Positions 1-7,258 of a DNA stretch of 64,000 nucleotides are shown here, piece after piece; positions within the stretch are counted from its first letter, which is position 1; each line of letters starts with the position of its first letter. The notes under the pieces were generated by a model. That model saw only the letters and a program-made list of their open reading frames with translations. It did no database searches and had not been told where the DNA came from. The DNA comes from Streptomyces luteolus (GTDB taxonomy: Bacteria > Actinomycetota > Actinomycetes > Streptomycetales > Streptomycetaceae). The translations under genes were made by a program, and so were the position numbers. The DNA lies in contig NZ_JASCIS010000023.1 of the NCBI RefSeq assembly GCF_029968015.1, positions 1 to 64,000 of the forward strand, written 5' to 3'.

Positions 1-47
1 GGAGCCCCCGAAGCTCCGCAGGATTTCGGGAAGGGGCGGGGAGGGGA
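1..47. repeat. Partial copy of a dispersed intergenic repeat
   Basis: The left edge contains the run gaaggggcggggagggga, which recurs almost unchanged at 41315-41333 and, as gaaggggtgggagggga, at about 16029-16045. In those two places it ends a longer element that also contains cgcgcagttccccgcgcccc or its complement. The window cuts this copy, so its full extent is unknown. It lies just past the murA terminator and probably belongs to a common Streptomyces intergenic family. Confidence 0.5.
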
Positions 48-54
48 AAACGCA

Positions 55-89
55 ACGGAGCGGCACCCACGACCAGGGTGCCGCTCCGT
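55..89. terminator. Terminator hairpin downstream of murA
   Basis: A perfect 14-bp stem (55-68 with 76-89) closes a 7-base loop, 20 bases beyond the murA stop codon. It has no clear U-tract, as is usual in Streptomyces. The symmetric stem could act on transcripts from both sides. Confidence 0.75.
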
Positions 90-108
90 CGACGTACGGT
101 CGGAGTGA

Positions 109-1455
109 TCAGACCAGCGCCCCGCCCGGCAGCTCCACCTTCGCGCCCAGCTCGACCAACTTCTCCATGAAGTTCTCGTAGCCCCGGTTGATCAGATCGA
201 TCCCGTGCACCCGAGACGTCCCCTGCGCGGCAAGCGCGGCGATCAGGTACGAGAAGCCACCCCGCAGGTCAGGGATGACCAGATCCGCACCCTGCAGCTT
301 CGTCGGGCCCGAAACCACCGCCGAGTGCAGGAAGTTGCGCTGACCGAAGCGGCAGTCCGAGCCGCCGAGGCACTCGCGGTACAGCTGGATGTGCGCGCCC
401 ATCTGGTTCAGCGCGGACGTGAAGCCGAGGCGCGACTCGTACACCGTCTCGTGGACGATGGACAGGCCGGTGGCCTGCGTGAGCGCGACGACGAGCGGCT
501 GCTGCCAGTCGGTCTGGAAGCCGGGGTGGACGTCCGTCTCCAGGGCGATGGACTTCAACTGGCCGCCCGGGTGCCAGAAGCGGATGCCCTCGTCGTCGAT
601 CTCGAAGGCGCCACCGACCTTGCGGTACGTGTTGAGGAAGGTCATCATCGTGCGCTGCTGTGCGCCGCGTACGTAGATGTTGCCCTCGGTCGCCAGCGCC
701 GCCGAGGCCCAGCTCGCGGCCTCCAGACGGTCGGACAGGGCCTGGTGGTTGTAGCCGCCGAGCTTGTCGACACCAGTGACGCGGATCGTCCGGTCGGTGT
801 CCATGGCGATGATCGCGCCCATCTTCTGCAGCACGCAGATGAGGTCCTCGATCTCCGGCTCCACGGCCGCGTTGGACAGCTCCGTGACACCCTCCGCGAG
901 CACGGCCGTGAGCAGCACCTGCTCGGTCGCGCCCACCGACGGGTACGGCAGCCGGATCTTCGTGCCGCGCAGCCGCTGCGGGGCCGTCAGGTACTGGCCG
1001 TCATCCCGCTTCTCGATCGTCGCGCCGAACTGCCGCAGCACCTCGAAGTGGAAGTCGACCGGGCGGCCGCCGATGTCGCAGCCGCCGAGCCCCGGGATGA
1101 ACGCGTGGCCCAGGCGGTGCAGGAGCGGGCCGCAGAGCAGGATCGGAATACGGGACGAACCCGCGTGCGCGTCGATGTCCGCGACGTTGGCGGACTCCAC
1201 GTGCGAGGGATCGAGGACGAGTTCACCCGGCTCCTCACCGGGGCGCACGGTCACGCCGTGCAGCTGCAGCAGGCCGCGCACGACCCGCACGTCGCGGATG
1301 TCCGGGACATTGCGCAGGCGGCTCGGACCGCTGCCGAGCAGCGCGGCGACCATGGCCTTGGGCACCAGGTTCTTGGCGCCGCGGACCCGGATCTCGCCCT
1401 CGAGCGGGGTTCCGCCGTGGACAAGCAGTACGTCGTCAATGCCGTTGACGGTCAT
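109..1455 (-). CDS. murA: UDP-N-acetylglucosamine 1-carboxyvinyltransferase MurA
   Basis: This enzyme makes the first committed step of peptidoglycan synthesis in the cytoplasm, transferring enolpyruvate from PEP to UDP-GlcNAc. The 448-residue protein has the full length of the EPSP-synthase-fold family. It shows the N-terminal KN substrate-binding pair (GAKNLVPKAM) and the loop GGCDIGGRPVDFH, whose Cys126 corresponds to the catalytic, fosfomycin-sensitive cysteine. The loop reads PGLGGC rather than the common PGGC, a small insertion beside the active site. ATG at 1455 has only a weak GAG Shine-Dalgarno element. The gene is monocistronic and divergent from the YqgE gene. From memory, the S. 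coelicolor counterpart is SCO2949. Confidence 0.95.
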   Translation of the reverse strand: MTVNGIDDVLLVHGGTPLEGEIRVRGAKNLVPKAMVAALLGSGPSRLRNVPDIRDVRVVRGLLQLHGVTVRPGEEPGELVLDPSHVESANVADIDAHAGSSRIPILLCGPLLHRLGHAFIPGLGGCDIGGRPVDFHFEVLRQFGATIEKRDDGQYLTAPQRLRGTKIRLPYPSVGATEQVLLTAVLAEGVTELSNAAVEPEIEDLICVLQKMGAIIAMDTDRTIRVTGVDKLGGYNHQALSDRLEAASWASAALATEGNIYVRGAQQRTMMTFLNTYRKVGGAFEIDDEGIRFWHPGGQLKSIALETDVHPGFQTDWQQPLVVALTQATGLSIVHETVYESRLGFTSALNQMGAHIQLYRECLGGSDCRFGQRNFLHSAVVSGPTKLQGADLVIPDLRGGFSYLIAALAAQGTSRVHGIDLINRGYENFMEKLVELGAKVELPGGALV

Positions 1456-1658
1456 CTATCTCGCGTTCCGATAAGGGTGGGCAGGGGCCGAAGAGACAGG
1501 GTAATGGGCTCCTACCCCCTTCCCGTAAGGCCAAGGGCGGTCTCGTACGTCATGACTTCGCCACAACACGAACCGTGCCTTTTCCTGCGCATACGGTCAC
1601 CGAAATCGGGCGCTCCCGACATGTGCGCGACATATGCGCGGGGTGTGCATCCCTGCGC

Positions 1659-1679
1659 TGTGAGCTGCGACGGCTCACA
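1659..1679. promoter_or_regulatory. Inverted repeat in the murA/YqgE intergenic region
   Basis: TGTGAGC and GCTCACA face each other across 7 bases, about 40 bp upstream of the YqgE start codon. The arms are perfect and the spacing suits a dimeric regulator. No regulator can be named. The rest of the 265-bp divergent gap (1456-1720) must hold both promoters, but I see no clear -35/-10 pair. Confidence 0.3.
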
Positions 1680-1720
1680 TGGTGCCGCCCGCTCCCCACT
1701 GAGGGCGAAGATGCGGGATC

Positions 1721-2329
1721 ATGTCTGCCATGACCGAGGTGTCCTCGCTCACAGGGCGGCTGCTCGTCGCCACACCGGCCCTGGCGGACCCGAATTTCGA
1801 CCGCGCCGTCGTGCTCGTGCTCGACCACGACGACGAGGGCTCACTCGGCGTGGTCCTGAACCGCCCCACCCCCGTAGGTGTCGGCGACATCCTGGAGGGC
1901 TGGGCCGGTCTCGCCGGTGAGCCCGGGGTCGTCTTCCAGGGCGGGCCGGTCTCCCTCGACTCCGCGCTCGGCGTCGGCGTGATCCCCGGCGACGAGGAGA
2001 CCCCGGCGGGCGGCACGCCCCGCACCGGCAGCAGGGACCCGCTCGGCTTCCGCCGCGTGCACGGCGCGATCGGCCTGGTCGACCTGGAGACCCCGCCGGA
2101 ACTCCTCGCGGCGGCCCTCGGCTCCCTGCGTATCTTCGCCGGGTACGCGGGCTGGGGCCCGGGCCAGCTGGAGGACGAGCTGGCGGACGGCGCGTGGTAC
2201 GTCGTGGAGTCCGAACCGGGGGACGTGTCGTCGCCGGTGCCCGAGCGGCTGTGGCGGGAGGTCCTGCGACGGCAGCGCAGCGAACTGGCGATGGTGGCCA
2301 CGTACCCGGACGATCCGTCGCTCAACTGA
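1721..2329 (+). CDS. YqgE/AlgH family protein (DUF179)
   Basis: The 202-residue protein spans the whole YqgE/AlgH (DUF179) domain. The recognisable family signature is the N-terminal LTGRLLVATPALADPNFDRA followed by VVLVLDHDDEGSLGVVLNRP. The C-terminal part contains FAGYAGWGPGQLEDEL, also typical. The biochemical role of the family is not established; in Gram-negatives AlgH has been linked to regulation and redox control. No signal peptide or membrane segment is visible. A second in-frame ATG lies at 1730. The gene is followed after 27 bp by the DUF3039 gene, which appears to have its own promoter. Confidence 0.9.
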   Translation: MSAMTEVSSLTGRLLVATPALADPNFDRAVVLVLDHDDEGSLGVVLNRPTPVGVGDILEGWAGLAGEPGVVFQGGPVSLDSALGVGVIPGDEETPAGGTPRTGSRDPLGFRRVHGAIGLVDLETPPELLAAALGSLRIFAGYAGWGPGQLEDELADGAWYVVESEPGDVSSPVPERLWREVLRRQRSELAMVATYPDDPSLN

Positions 2330-2356
2330 CCGGAGGCCTGGGTACCCTTGGCAGTT

Positions 2357-2650
2357 ATGAGCACTCAAGAGCCCGAGCGCGGGGCAGGTACGGGGACCCT
2401 CGTAGAGCCGACACCACAGGTGTCGCACGGCGACGGCGACCACGAGCGCTACGCCCACTACGTCCAGAAGGACAAGATCATGGCGAGCGCGCTCGACGGC
2501 ACCCCCGTCGTCGCACTCTGCGGCAAGGTCTGGGTCCCGGGCCGCGACCCGAAGAAGTACCCGGTATGCCCCATGTGCAAGGAGATCTACGAGTCCATGG
2601 GCGCCGGCGGCGACAAGGACAAGGGCAAGGACGGCAAGGGCAATAAGTAG
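2357..2650 (+). CDS. DUF3039 domain protein
   Basis: A 97-residue conserved actinobacterial protein of unknown function. The core VVALCGKVWVPGRDPKKYPV is followed by CPMCKEIYE, so three cysteines could make a small metal-binding knuckle (C-x15-C-x2-C). The tail is very rich in Lys, Asp and Gly. ATG at 2357 is preferred over the longer frame at 2348 because a TACCCT element lies 9 bases upstream with no Shine-Dalgarno sequence, the pattern of a leaderless transcript. Neighbours give no functional hint. Confidence 0.8.
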   Translation: MSTQEPERGAGTGTLVEPTPQVSHGDGDHERYAHYVQKDKIMASALDGTPVVALCGKVWVPGRDPKKYPVCPMCKEIYESMGAGGDKDKGKDGKGNK

Positions 2651-2739
2651 CCCGTCCGGCGATTGAGGACGAGGCCGCAGGCCGAAGAGGGAGCGGGGTC
2701 TGGGGGCGCGCAGCCCCCAGTTTCCCGAGCCCCGGACGA
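2649..2739 (+). repeat. Intergenic repeat element, copy A (with terminator hairpin)
   Basis: About 90 bp immediately after the DUF3039 stop is nearly identical to 36631-36719. Shared parts are gtccggcg, ttgagga, aggccgcaggccga, gggagcggggtctggggg and cagtttcccga. The middle forms a stem ctgggggc/gcccccag (2700-2707 with 2713-2720), so the element probably serves as a terminator. Its first third is the reverse complement of the tandem units at 31093-31236. Confidence 0.7.
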
Positions 2740-2769
2740 CGGCGTCCCGTGCGTGCTAGGCAAGACCGC

Positions 2770-4422
2770 ATGACACTCGCCGACCTCATCCCGGCCCCCG
2801 CCACCGCCCGCAGCACCGCCGACATCTTCGTCCTCGACGAGTCGACCGTCATCGACGCCGCCCCCGGCACCGAACGCACCGCCCGCTGGCTGCGCGCCAC
2901 CCTCGGCGCCGCCACCGGACTCCCGCTCGCCCCCGCCGCCTCCGGGGCCGACCGTCCCGCGATCCGCCTCCGGATCGCCCCGATCGCCCCCGCGGACCTG
3001 GGCGACGTACCCGAGGCGCACCGGCTGCACATCGACGCCGAGGCCGTCACCCTCACCGGCACCGACGCCGCCGGAGTCTTCTGGGCCGCCCAGACCCTGC
3101 GCCAACTCCTCGGCCCCGAGGCCTTCCGCCGGGCGCCCCTCGACCCCGGCCGGCGGTGGACCGTGCCCGGTGCCGTCATCGAGGACGCGCCCCGCTTCGG
3201 CTGGCGCGGCATGATGCTCGACGTGGCCCGGCACTTCCGGCCCAAGGACGACATCCTGCGCCAACTCGACCTGCTCGCCGCGCACAAGCTGAACGTCTTC
3301 CACTTCCACCTCACCGACGACCAGGGCTGGCGCATCGAGATCGAGCGCTACCCGAAGCTCACCGAGATCGCCTCCTGGCGCCCGCGCACCAAATGGGGCC
3401 ACCGCGCCTCCCCGCTCTGGGAGGACCGGCCGCACGGCGGCTTCTACACCCAGGACGACATCCGCGAGATCGTCGCGTACGCCCGCGAGCGGCACATCCG
3501 CGTCGTCCCCGAGGTGGACATCCCCGGCCACTCGCAGGCCGCCATCGCCGCCTACCCGGAGCTCGGCAACACCGACGTCGTCGACACCTCCGCGCTCGGC
3601 GTCTGGGACACCTGGGGCATCAACCCGAACGTCCTCGCCCCCACCGAGGCCGTACTCCGGTTCTACGAAGGTGTCCTGGAGGAAGTCCTCGACCTGTTCC
3701 CCGCCGACACCTCGCCCTATGTGCACATCGGCGGCGACGAGTGCCCCAAGGACCAGTGGAAGCAGTCGCCCGCCGCCCAGGCCCGCATCAAGGAGCTCGG
3801 GCTCGGCGGCGAGGACGAGCTGCAGTCCTGGTTCATCCGGCACTTCGACGGCTGGCTCACCGCGCGCGGCCGCCGCCTCATCGGCTGGGACGAGATCCTG
3901 GAGGGCGGCCTCGCGCCCGGAGCGGCCGTCTCCTCCTGGCGCGGGTACGCGGGCGGCATCGCGGCCGCCCGGGCGGGCCACGACGTCGTCATGTGCCCCG
4001 AGCAGCAGGTCTACCTGGACCACCGGCAGGACGGCGGCGAGGACGAGCCGGTGCCGATCGGGTACGTCCGCACGCTTGAGGACGTCTACCGGTTCGAGCC
4101 CGTACCGCCGCAGCTCACGGCCGAGGAGGCCCGGCATGTACTCGGCACCCAGGCCAACGTCTGGACCGAGGTGATGGAGACCCGCTCCCGCGTCGACTAC
4201 CAGGTCTTCCCGCGCCTCGTCGCCTTCGCCGAGGTCGCCTGGAGCTCCCTGCCGCCCGCGGCCGAGCGCGACTTCGCGGGGTTCGAGCGCCGAATGACCG
4301 CCCACCGGGCCCGACTTGACGCCCTCGGCGTCGACTACCGGCCACCCTCCGGACCTCACCCGTGGCAGCGGCGCCCCGGCGTGCTCGGCCGCCCGATCGA
4401 GGGAGCGCCCCCGAACGTGTGA
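2770..4422 (+). CDS. Beta-N-acetylhexosaminidase (GH20)
   Basis: This glycoside hydrolase family 20 enzyme removes terminal GlcNAc (or GalNAc) from chitobiose-like oligosaccharides by substrate-assisted catalysis. The 550-residue protein has the GH20b N-terminal domain (about residues 20-135) and the catalytic barrel (about 145-500). The catalytic pair lies in HIGGDECPKDQW (Asp323, Glu324). NVFHFHLTDDQGWRIEI and EVDIPGHSQAAI are further family signatures. There is no signal peptide, so it acts in the cytoplasm, probably on chitin fragments imported by the cell. That fits the GlcNAc transport genes at 53-56 kb. ATG 2770 is chosen; an upstream GTG (2749) would add seven residues. No DasR site was seen upstream. 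Confidence 0.92.
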   Translation: MTLADLIPAPATARSTADIFVLDESTVIDAAPGTERTARWLRATLGAATGLPLAPAASGADRPAIRLRIAPIAPADLGDVPEAHRLHIDAEAVTLTGTDAAGVFWAAQTLRQLLGPEAFRRAPLDPGRRWTVPGAVIEDAPRFGWRGMMLDVARHFRPKDDILRQLDLLAAHKLNVFHFHLTDDQGWRIEIERYPKLTEIASWRPRTKWGHRASPLWEDRPHGGFYTQDDIREIVAYARERHIRVVPEVDIPGHSQAAIAAYPELGNTDVVDTSALGVWDTWGINPNVLAPTEAVLRFYEGVLEEVLDLFPADTSPYVHIGGDECPKDQWKQSPAAQARIKELGLGGEDELQSWFIRHFDGWLTARGRRLIGWDEILEGGLAPGAAVSSWRGYAGGIAAARAGHDVVMCPEQQVYLDHRQDGGEDEPVPIGYVRTLEDVYRFEPVPPQLTAEEARHVLGTQANVWTEVMETRSRVDYQVFPRLVAFAEVAWSSLPPAAERDFAGFERRMTAHRARLDALGVDYRPPSGPHPWQRRPGVLGRPIEGAPPNV

Positions 4423-4667
4423 GGCCACCGGTGACCCGCACGCCCCGGGGGTGCGGCCCTGGGAGCGTAGTTGCCCTCGCCGCCACCACGCGGCGCGCAT
4501 CCGTCGCGCATGGCGCAAAACGTACGAACTGCTCCTAGCGGACCCCCTCGTCGGGCGGCCCGGAAGATGTGCCAGAGTTGCCACGTCCGGCCTGTGAGCA
4601 CGTACCGTACGGCGCAGTAGGCAACACCCTGGCTCACTTGCTCGGCCGTAGGGAAGGGGCAGCCGGT
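4423..4667. other. Intergenic region upstream of the xanthine-dehydrogenase-like operon
   Basis: These 245 bp hold no credible gene. A GC-rich hairpin around 4438-4456 (gcacgccccgggggtgc) may end the hexosaminidase transcript. GTTGCC near 4576 and GGCAAC near 4620 face each other and flank the likely promoter of the downstream operon. A GGGAAGGGG Shine-Dalgarno element at about 4651-4659 precedes the TTG start. Confidence 0.4.
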
Positions 4668-5573
4668 TTGACCACGCACGCACCGCAGTCGCCGCAGGCG
4701 GCACAGGCTGCACATGCGGTGAAGTTGCCTGCCACGCTGGACGAGGCGGTGGCGGCGCTCACCGCCATGCCTGCCGCCGTGCCCGTGGCGGGCGGCACCG
4801 ATCTGATGGCCTCGGTCAACTCCGGACTCCTGCGGCCCGCGGCCCTTGTGGGCCTCGGCCGGATCAGCGAGATCCGCGGCTGGCAGTACCAGGACGGGCA
4901 CGCCCTGCTCGGCGCCGGACTCACCCACGCCCGGATGGGCCGCCCCGACTTCGCCGCCCTCATGCCCGCGCTCGCCGCCGCCGCCCGCGCCGCGGGCCCG
5001 CCCACCGTGCGCAACGCGGGCACCCTCGGCGGCAACATCGCCTCCGCCGCGCCGACCGGCGACTCGCTGCCCGTACTGGCCGCGCTAGAGGCCACGTTGG
5101 TCATCGCCGGACCCGGCGGCTCCCGCCGCGAAGTGCCCGTATCGCACCTGCTCGCGGGCATGGACATGCTGCGCGCGGGCGAGCTGATCGGTTTTGTGCG
5201 CGTGCCGCTCCTGCACGCCCCGCAGGTCTTCCTCAAGGCGACCGGACGCACCGGCCCCGGCCGCGCCACCGCCTCCGTCGCCCTCGTCCTCGACCCGGCG
5301 CGACGCGGTGTGCGCTGCGCGGTCGGCGCCATCGCTCCCATGCCGCTGCGCCCCCTGGACGCCGAGGACTGGGTGGCGTCGCTGATCGACTGGGACGCCG
5401 AACGCGCCCTCGACCCCCAGGCCCTGCACGCCTTCGGTGACTATGTCGCCGCCGCGTGTATTCCCGACCAGGCGCCGGACGGCACGCGCGAAGAACTGCC
5501 GCCCGCCGTACTGCATCTGCGGCGCACCGTCGCCGTGCTGGCCCGACGAGCACTGGGGAGGGCGCTGTCGTGA
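4668..5573 (+). CDS. FAD-binding subunit of a xanthine-dehydrogenase-like complex
   Basis: The 301-residue protein is the medium subunit of a molybdenum-hydroxylase-type complex and should carry FAD, passing electrons from the 2Fe-2S subunit to NAD or another acceptor. It contains the two flavin-binding loops: VAGGTDLMASVNSG near the N-terminus and NAGTLGGNIASAAPTGDS about residue 120. The CO-dehydrogenase-flavoprotein C-terminal domain follows. I chose TTG at 4668 because of the strong GGGAAGGGG element 8 bases upstream; the frame upstream of it has no family similarity. The stop overlaps the next start as GTGA, so translation of the operon is coupled. Confidence 0.88.
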   Translation: MTTHAPQSPQAAQAAHAVKLPATLDEAVAALTAMPAAVPVAGGTDLMASVNSGLLRPAALVGLGRISEIRGWQYQDGHALLGAGLTHARMGRPDFAALMPALAAAARAAGPPTVRNAGTLGGNIASAAPTGDSLPVLAALEATLVIAGPGGSRREVPVSHLLAGMDMLRAGELIGFVRVPLLHAPQVFLKATGRTGPGRATASVALVLDPARRGVRCAVGAIAPMPLRPLDAEDWVASLIDWDAERALDPQALHAFGDYVAAACIPDQAPDGTREELPPAVLHLRRTVAVLARRALGRALS

Positions 5574-7258
5574 GCGACACCCATGGCAACACCGGGGGCG
5601 GTGTCGACCACGACGGCGGCGGCTGGCAGCCCACGCCGCAGGGCGAGTACGACGCCGACGCCACGGCGTTCGTGCAGATCCCCGAGGGCTTCGGCCTCGC
5701 CGACTTCGAGGAGAGCGGCACGACCACCCCGCTCGCCGCACCCGGCGGTTACGTGCCGCCGCACATCTCCGTGACCGGCGGCGCGGCCACCGACCCGGCC
5801 GCGACCAGCGCGTTCGTCGTCCCCACGATGGGCGCCGGTCCGGCACAGCCCGCCCCCGAGCAGGTCAGCTGGCCAGAGCCGCAGGGCGACTTCGGCGGGT
5901 ACGGCGAGTACGGCGAGTACGGCGAGTACGGCGGGTACGCCGTCCAGGACCCGGCTCCGTACCAGGACCCGTCCGGGTATGCGCAGCAGCCGTACGAGGA
6001 GTTCACGGGGTACGCACCGCAGGCCCCCCAAGCCCCCCAAGCCCCGCAGAGCCACGACAACGTCACCGGGCAGTGGTCGATCCCGCTCGCGCAGGGTGAA
6101 CTCCCGGACGAGTCGGGCGAGTTCACGCAGTCCTCGCTGATCGAGCAGTGGGGCGGCGAAGCCCCGGCGACCCTGCCGGGGGGCGCCCCGGCGCCTTGGG
6201 CGGCGAGCGCGCCGGAGCCCGCGCCCGAGCCGGTCGCGCCCGAGCCGGTCGCGCCCGAGGAGTCCCCCGCCGAGACGACGGCCGAGTTGGGGATCGTACG
6301 GGACGTGCCTCCGGTGGAGGCGGCCGCCGCGGCGGATGCGGTGGACGAAGTCCCGGCCGAAGAGGGCGAGTTGACCGCCGAGCCCCAGCCCGCGCCCGCG
6401 CCCGAGCCCGAGCCCGAGCCCGCACCCGCAGCGGAAGCCGACCCCGCGCCTGACCCGGACCCCGAGCCCGTACCTGAACCCGAGCCCGAGCCCTCACCGG
6501 AACCCGAGCCCGCACCCGAACCCGAGACGACCCCCGCCGTCAGCAGCACCCAGGAGCAGCCCGCCGTACCGCCGCACGACGAGCACCCGCTCGCCTCGTA
6601 CGTGCTGCGAGTGAACGGCGTCGACCGGCCCGTCCCGGACGCCTGGATCGGGGAGTCGCTGCTCTACGTGCTGCGCGAGCGGCTCGGGCTCGCCGGGGCC
6701 AAGGACGGCTGCTCGCAGGGCGAGTGCGGGGCGTGCGCGGTGCAGGTGGACGGGCGGCTCGTCGCGTCCTGCCTGGTGCCCGCCGCGACCGCTGCGGGCA
6801 GCGAGGTCCGTACGGTCGAGGGGCTCGCCACCGACGGCAGGCCCTCCGACGTGCAGCGCGCCCTCGCCTGCGGGAGCGCCGTGCAGTGCGGCTTCTGCGT
6901 ACCAGGCATGGCGATGACCGTGCACGACCTCCTGGAGGGCAACCCCGACCCGAGCGAGCGCGAGGCCCGGCAGGCGCTCTGCGGCAACCTCTGCCGCTGC
7001 TCCGGCTACCGCGGAGTCCTGGACGCCGTACGCGAGGTCGTCGCCGAGCGCCGCGCGTCCACCGCTGCCGAAGGCGAACTCGCGGGCGGGGAGGCACAGT
7101 CGACGGACACCGACGCCGCCGCACGGATCCCGCACCAAGCCCCGCCGGGCGCCGGCGGAGTCCACCCGCAGCACTTCCCGCACCAGAACGCCCAGAACGC
7201 CCAGAACGGCCAGAACCCCCAGAACGACCCGGACGCCCAGGACGGAGGAGCGGCGTGA
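5570..7258 (+). CDS. 2Fe-2S subunit of a xanthine-dehydrogenase-like complex, with a long disordered N-terminus
   Basis: The conserved part (about residues 345-500) is a normal small subunit: a plant-type ferredoxin domain with CSQGECGACAV, then the alpha-helical 2Fe-2S domain with CGFC and CGNLCRCSGY. The oddity is the first 340 residues, which replace the usual few. They are low-complexity: GEY triplets near residue 110, QAP triplets near 155, then a long Pro/Glu/Ala-rich stretch with PEPEPEP runs (about 205-330). The C-terminus (about 535-560) has an Asn/Gln-rich repeat. These parts are surely disordered and could be a spacer, a surface-extending or partner-binding segment. GTG at 5570 overlaps the previous stop, and the stop overlaps the next start. 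Confidence 0.85.
   Translation: MSDTHGNTGGGVDHDGGGWQPTPQGEYDADATAFVQIPEGFGLADFEESGTTTPLAAPGGYVPPHISVTGGAATDPAATSAFVVPTMGAGPAQPAPEQVSWPEPQGDFGGYGEYGEYGEYGGYAVQDPAPYQDPSGYAQQPYEEFTGYAPQAPQAPQAPQSHDNVTGQWSIPLAQGELPDESGEFTQSSLIEQWGGEAPATLPGGAPAPWAASAPEPAPEPVAPEPVAPEESPAETTAELGIVRDVPPVEAAAAADAVDEVPAEEGELTAEPQPAPAPEPEPEPAPAAEADPAPDPDPEPVPEPEPEPSPEPEPAPEPETTPAVSSTQEQPAVPPHDEHPLASYVLRVNGVDRPVPDAWIGESLLYVLRERLGLAGAKDGCSQGECGACAVQVDGRLVASCLVPAATAAGSEVRTVEGLATDGRPSDVQRALACGSAVQCGFCVPGMAMTVHDLLEGNPDPSEREARQALCGNLCRCSGYRGVLDAVREVVAERRASTAAEGELAGGEAQSTDTDAAARIPHQAPPGAGGVHPQHFPHQNAQNAQNGQNPQNDPDAQDGGAA
5897..5940 (+). repeat. 9-bp coding tandem repeat (Gly-Glu-Tyr units)
   Basis: Four to five copies of ggcgagtac or ggcgggtac sit in the disordered N-terminus of the 2Fe-2S subunit. 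The unit is a multiple of three, so copy-number change would keep the frame. Confidence 0.8.
7183..7230 (+). repeat. 9-bp coding tandem repeat (Gln-Asn rich)
   Basis: Five copies of cagaacgcc-like units encode an Asn/Gln-rich tail (NAQNAQNGQNPQN) at the C-terminus of the 2Fe-2S subunit, just before the coupled start of the Mo subunit. Confidence 0.8.

Noticed and set aside
205..1920. Long plus-strand frame (571 residues) opposite murA
   Set aside because: Arg/Ala/Asp-rich translation without motifs; a high-GC shadow of murA on the other strand.
2587..4713. 708-residue minus-strand frame opposite the hexosaminidase
   Set aside because: Low-complexity Gly/Val/Asp sequence, no start signal; shadow of the GH20 gene.
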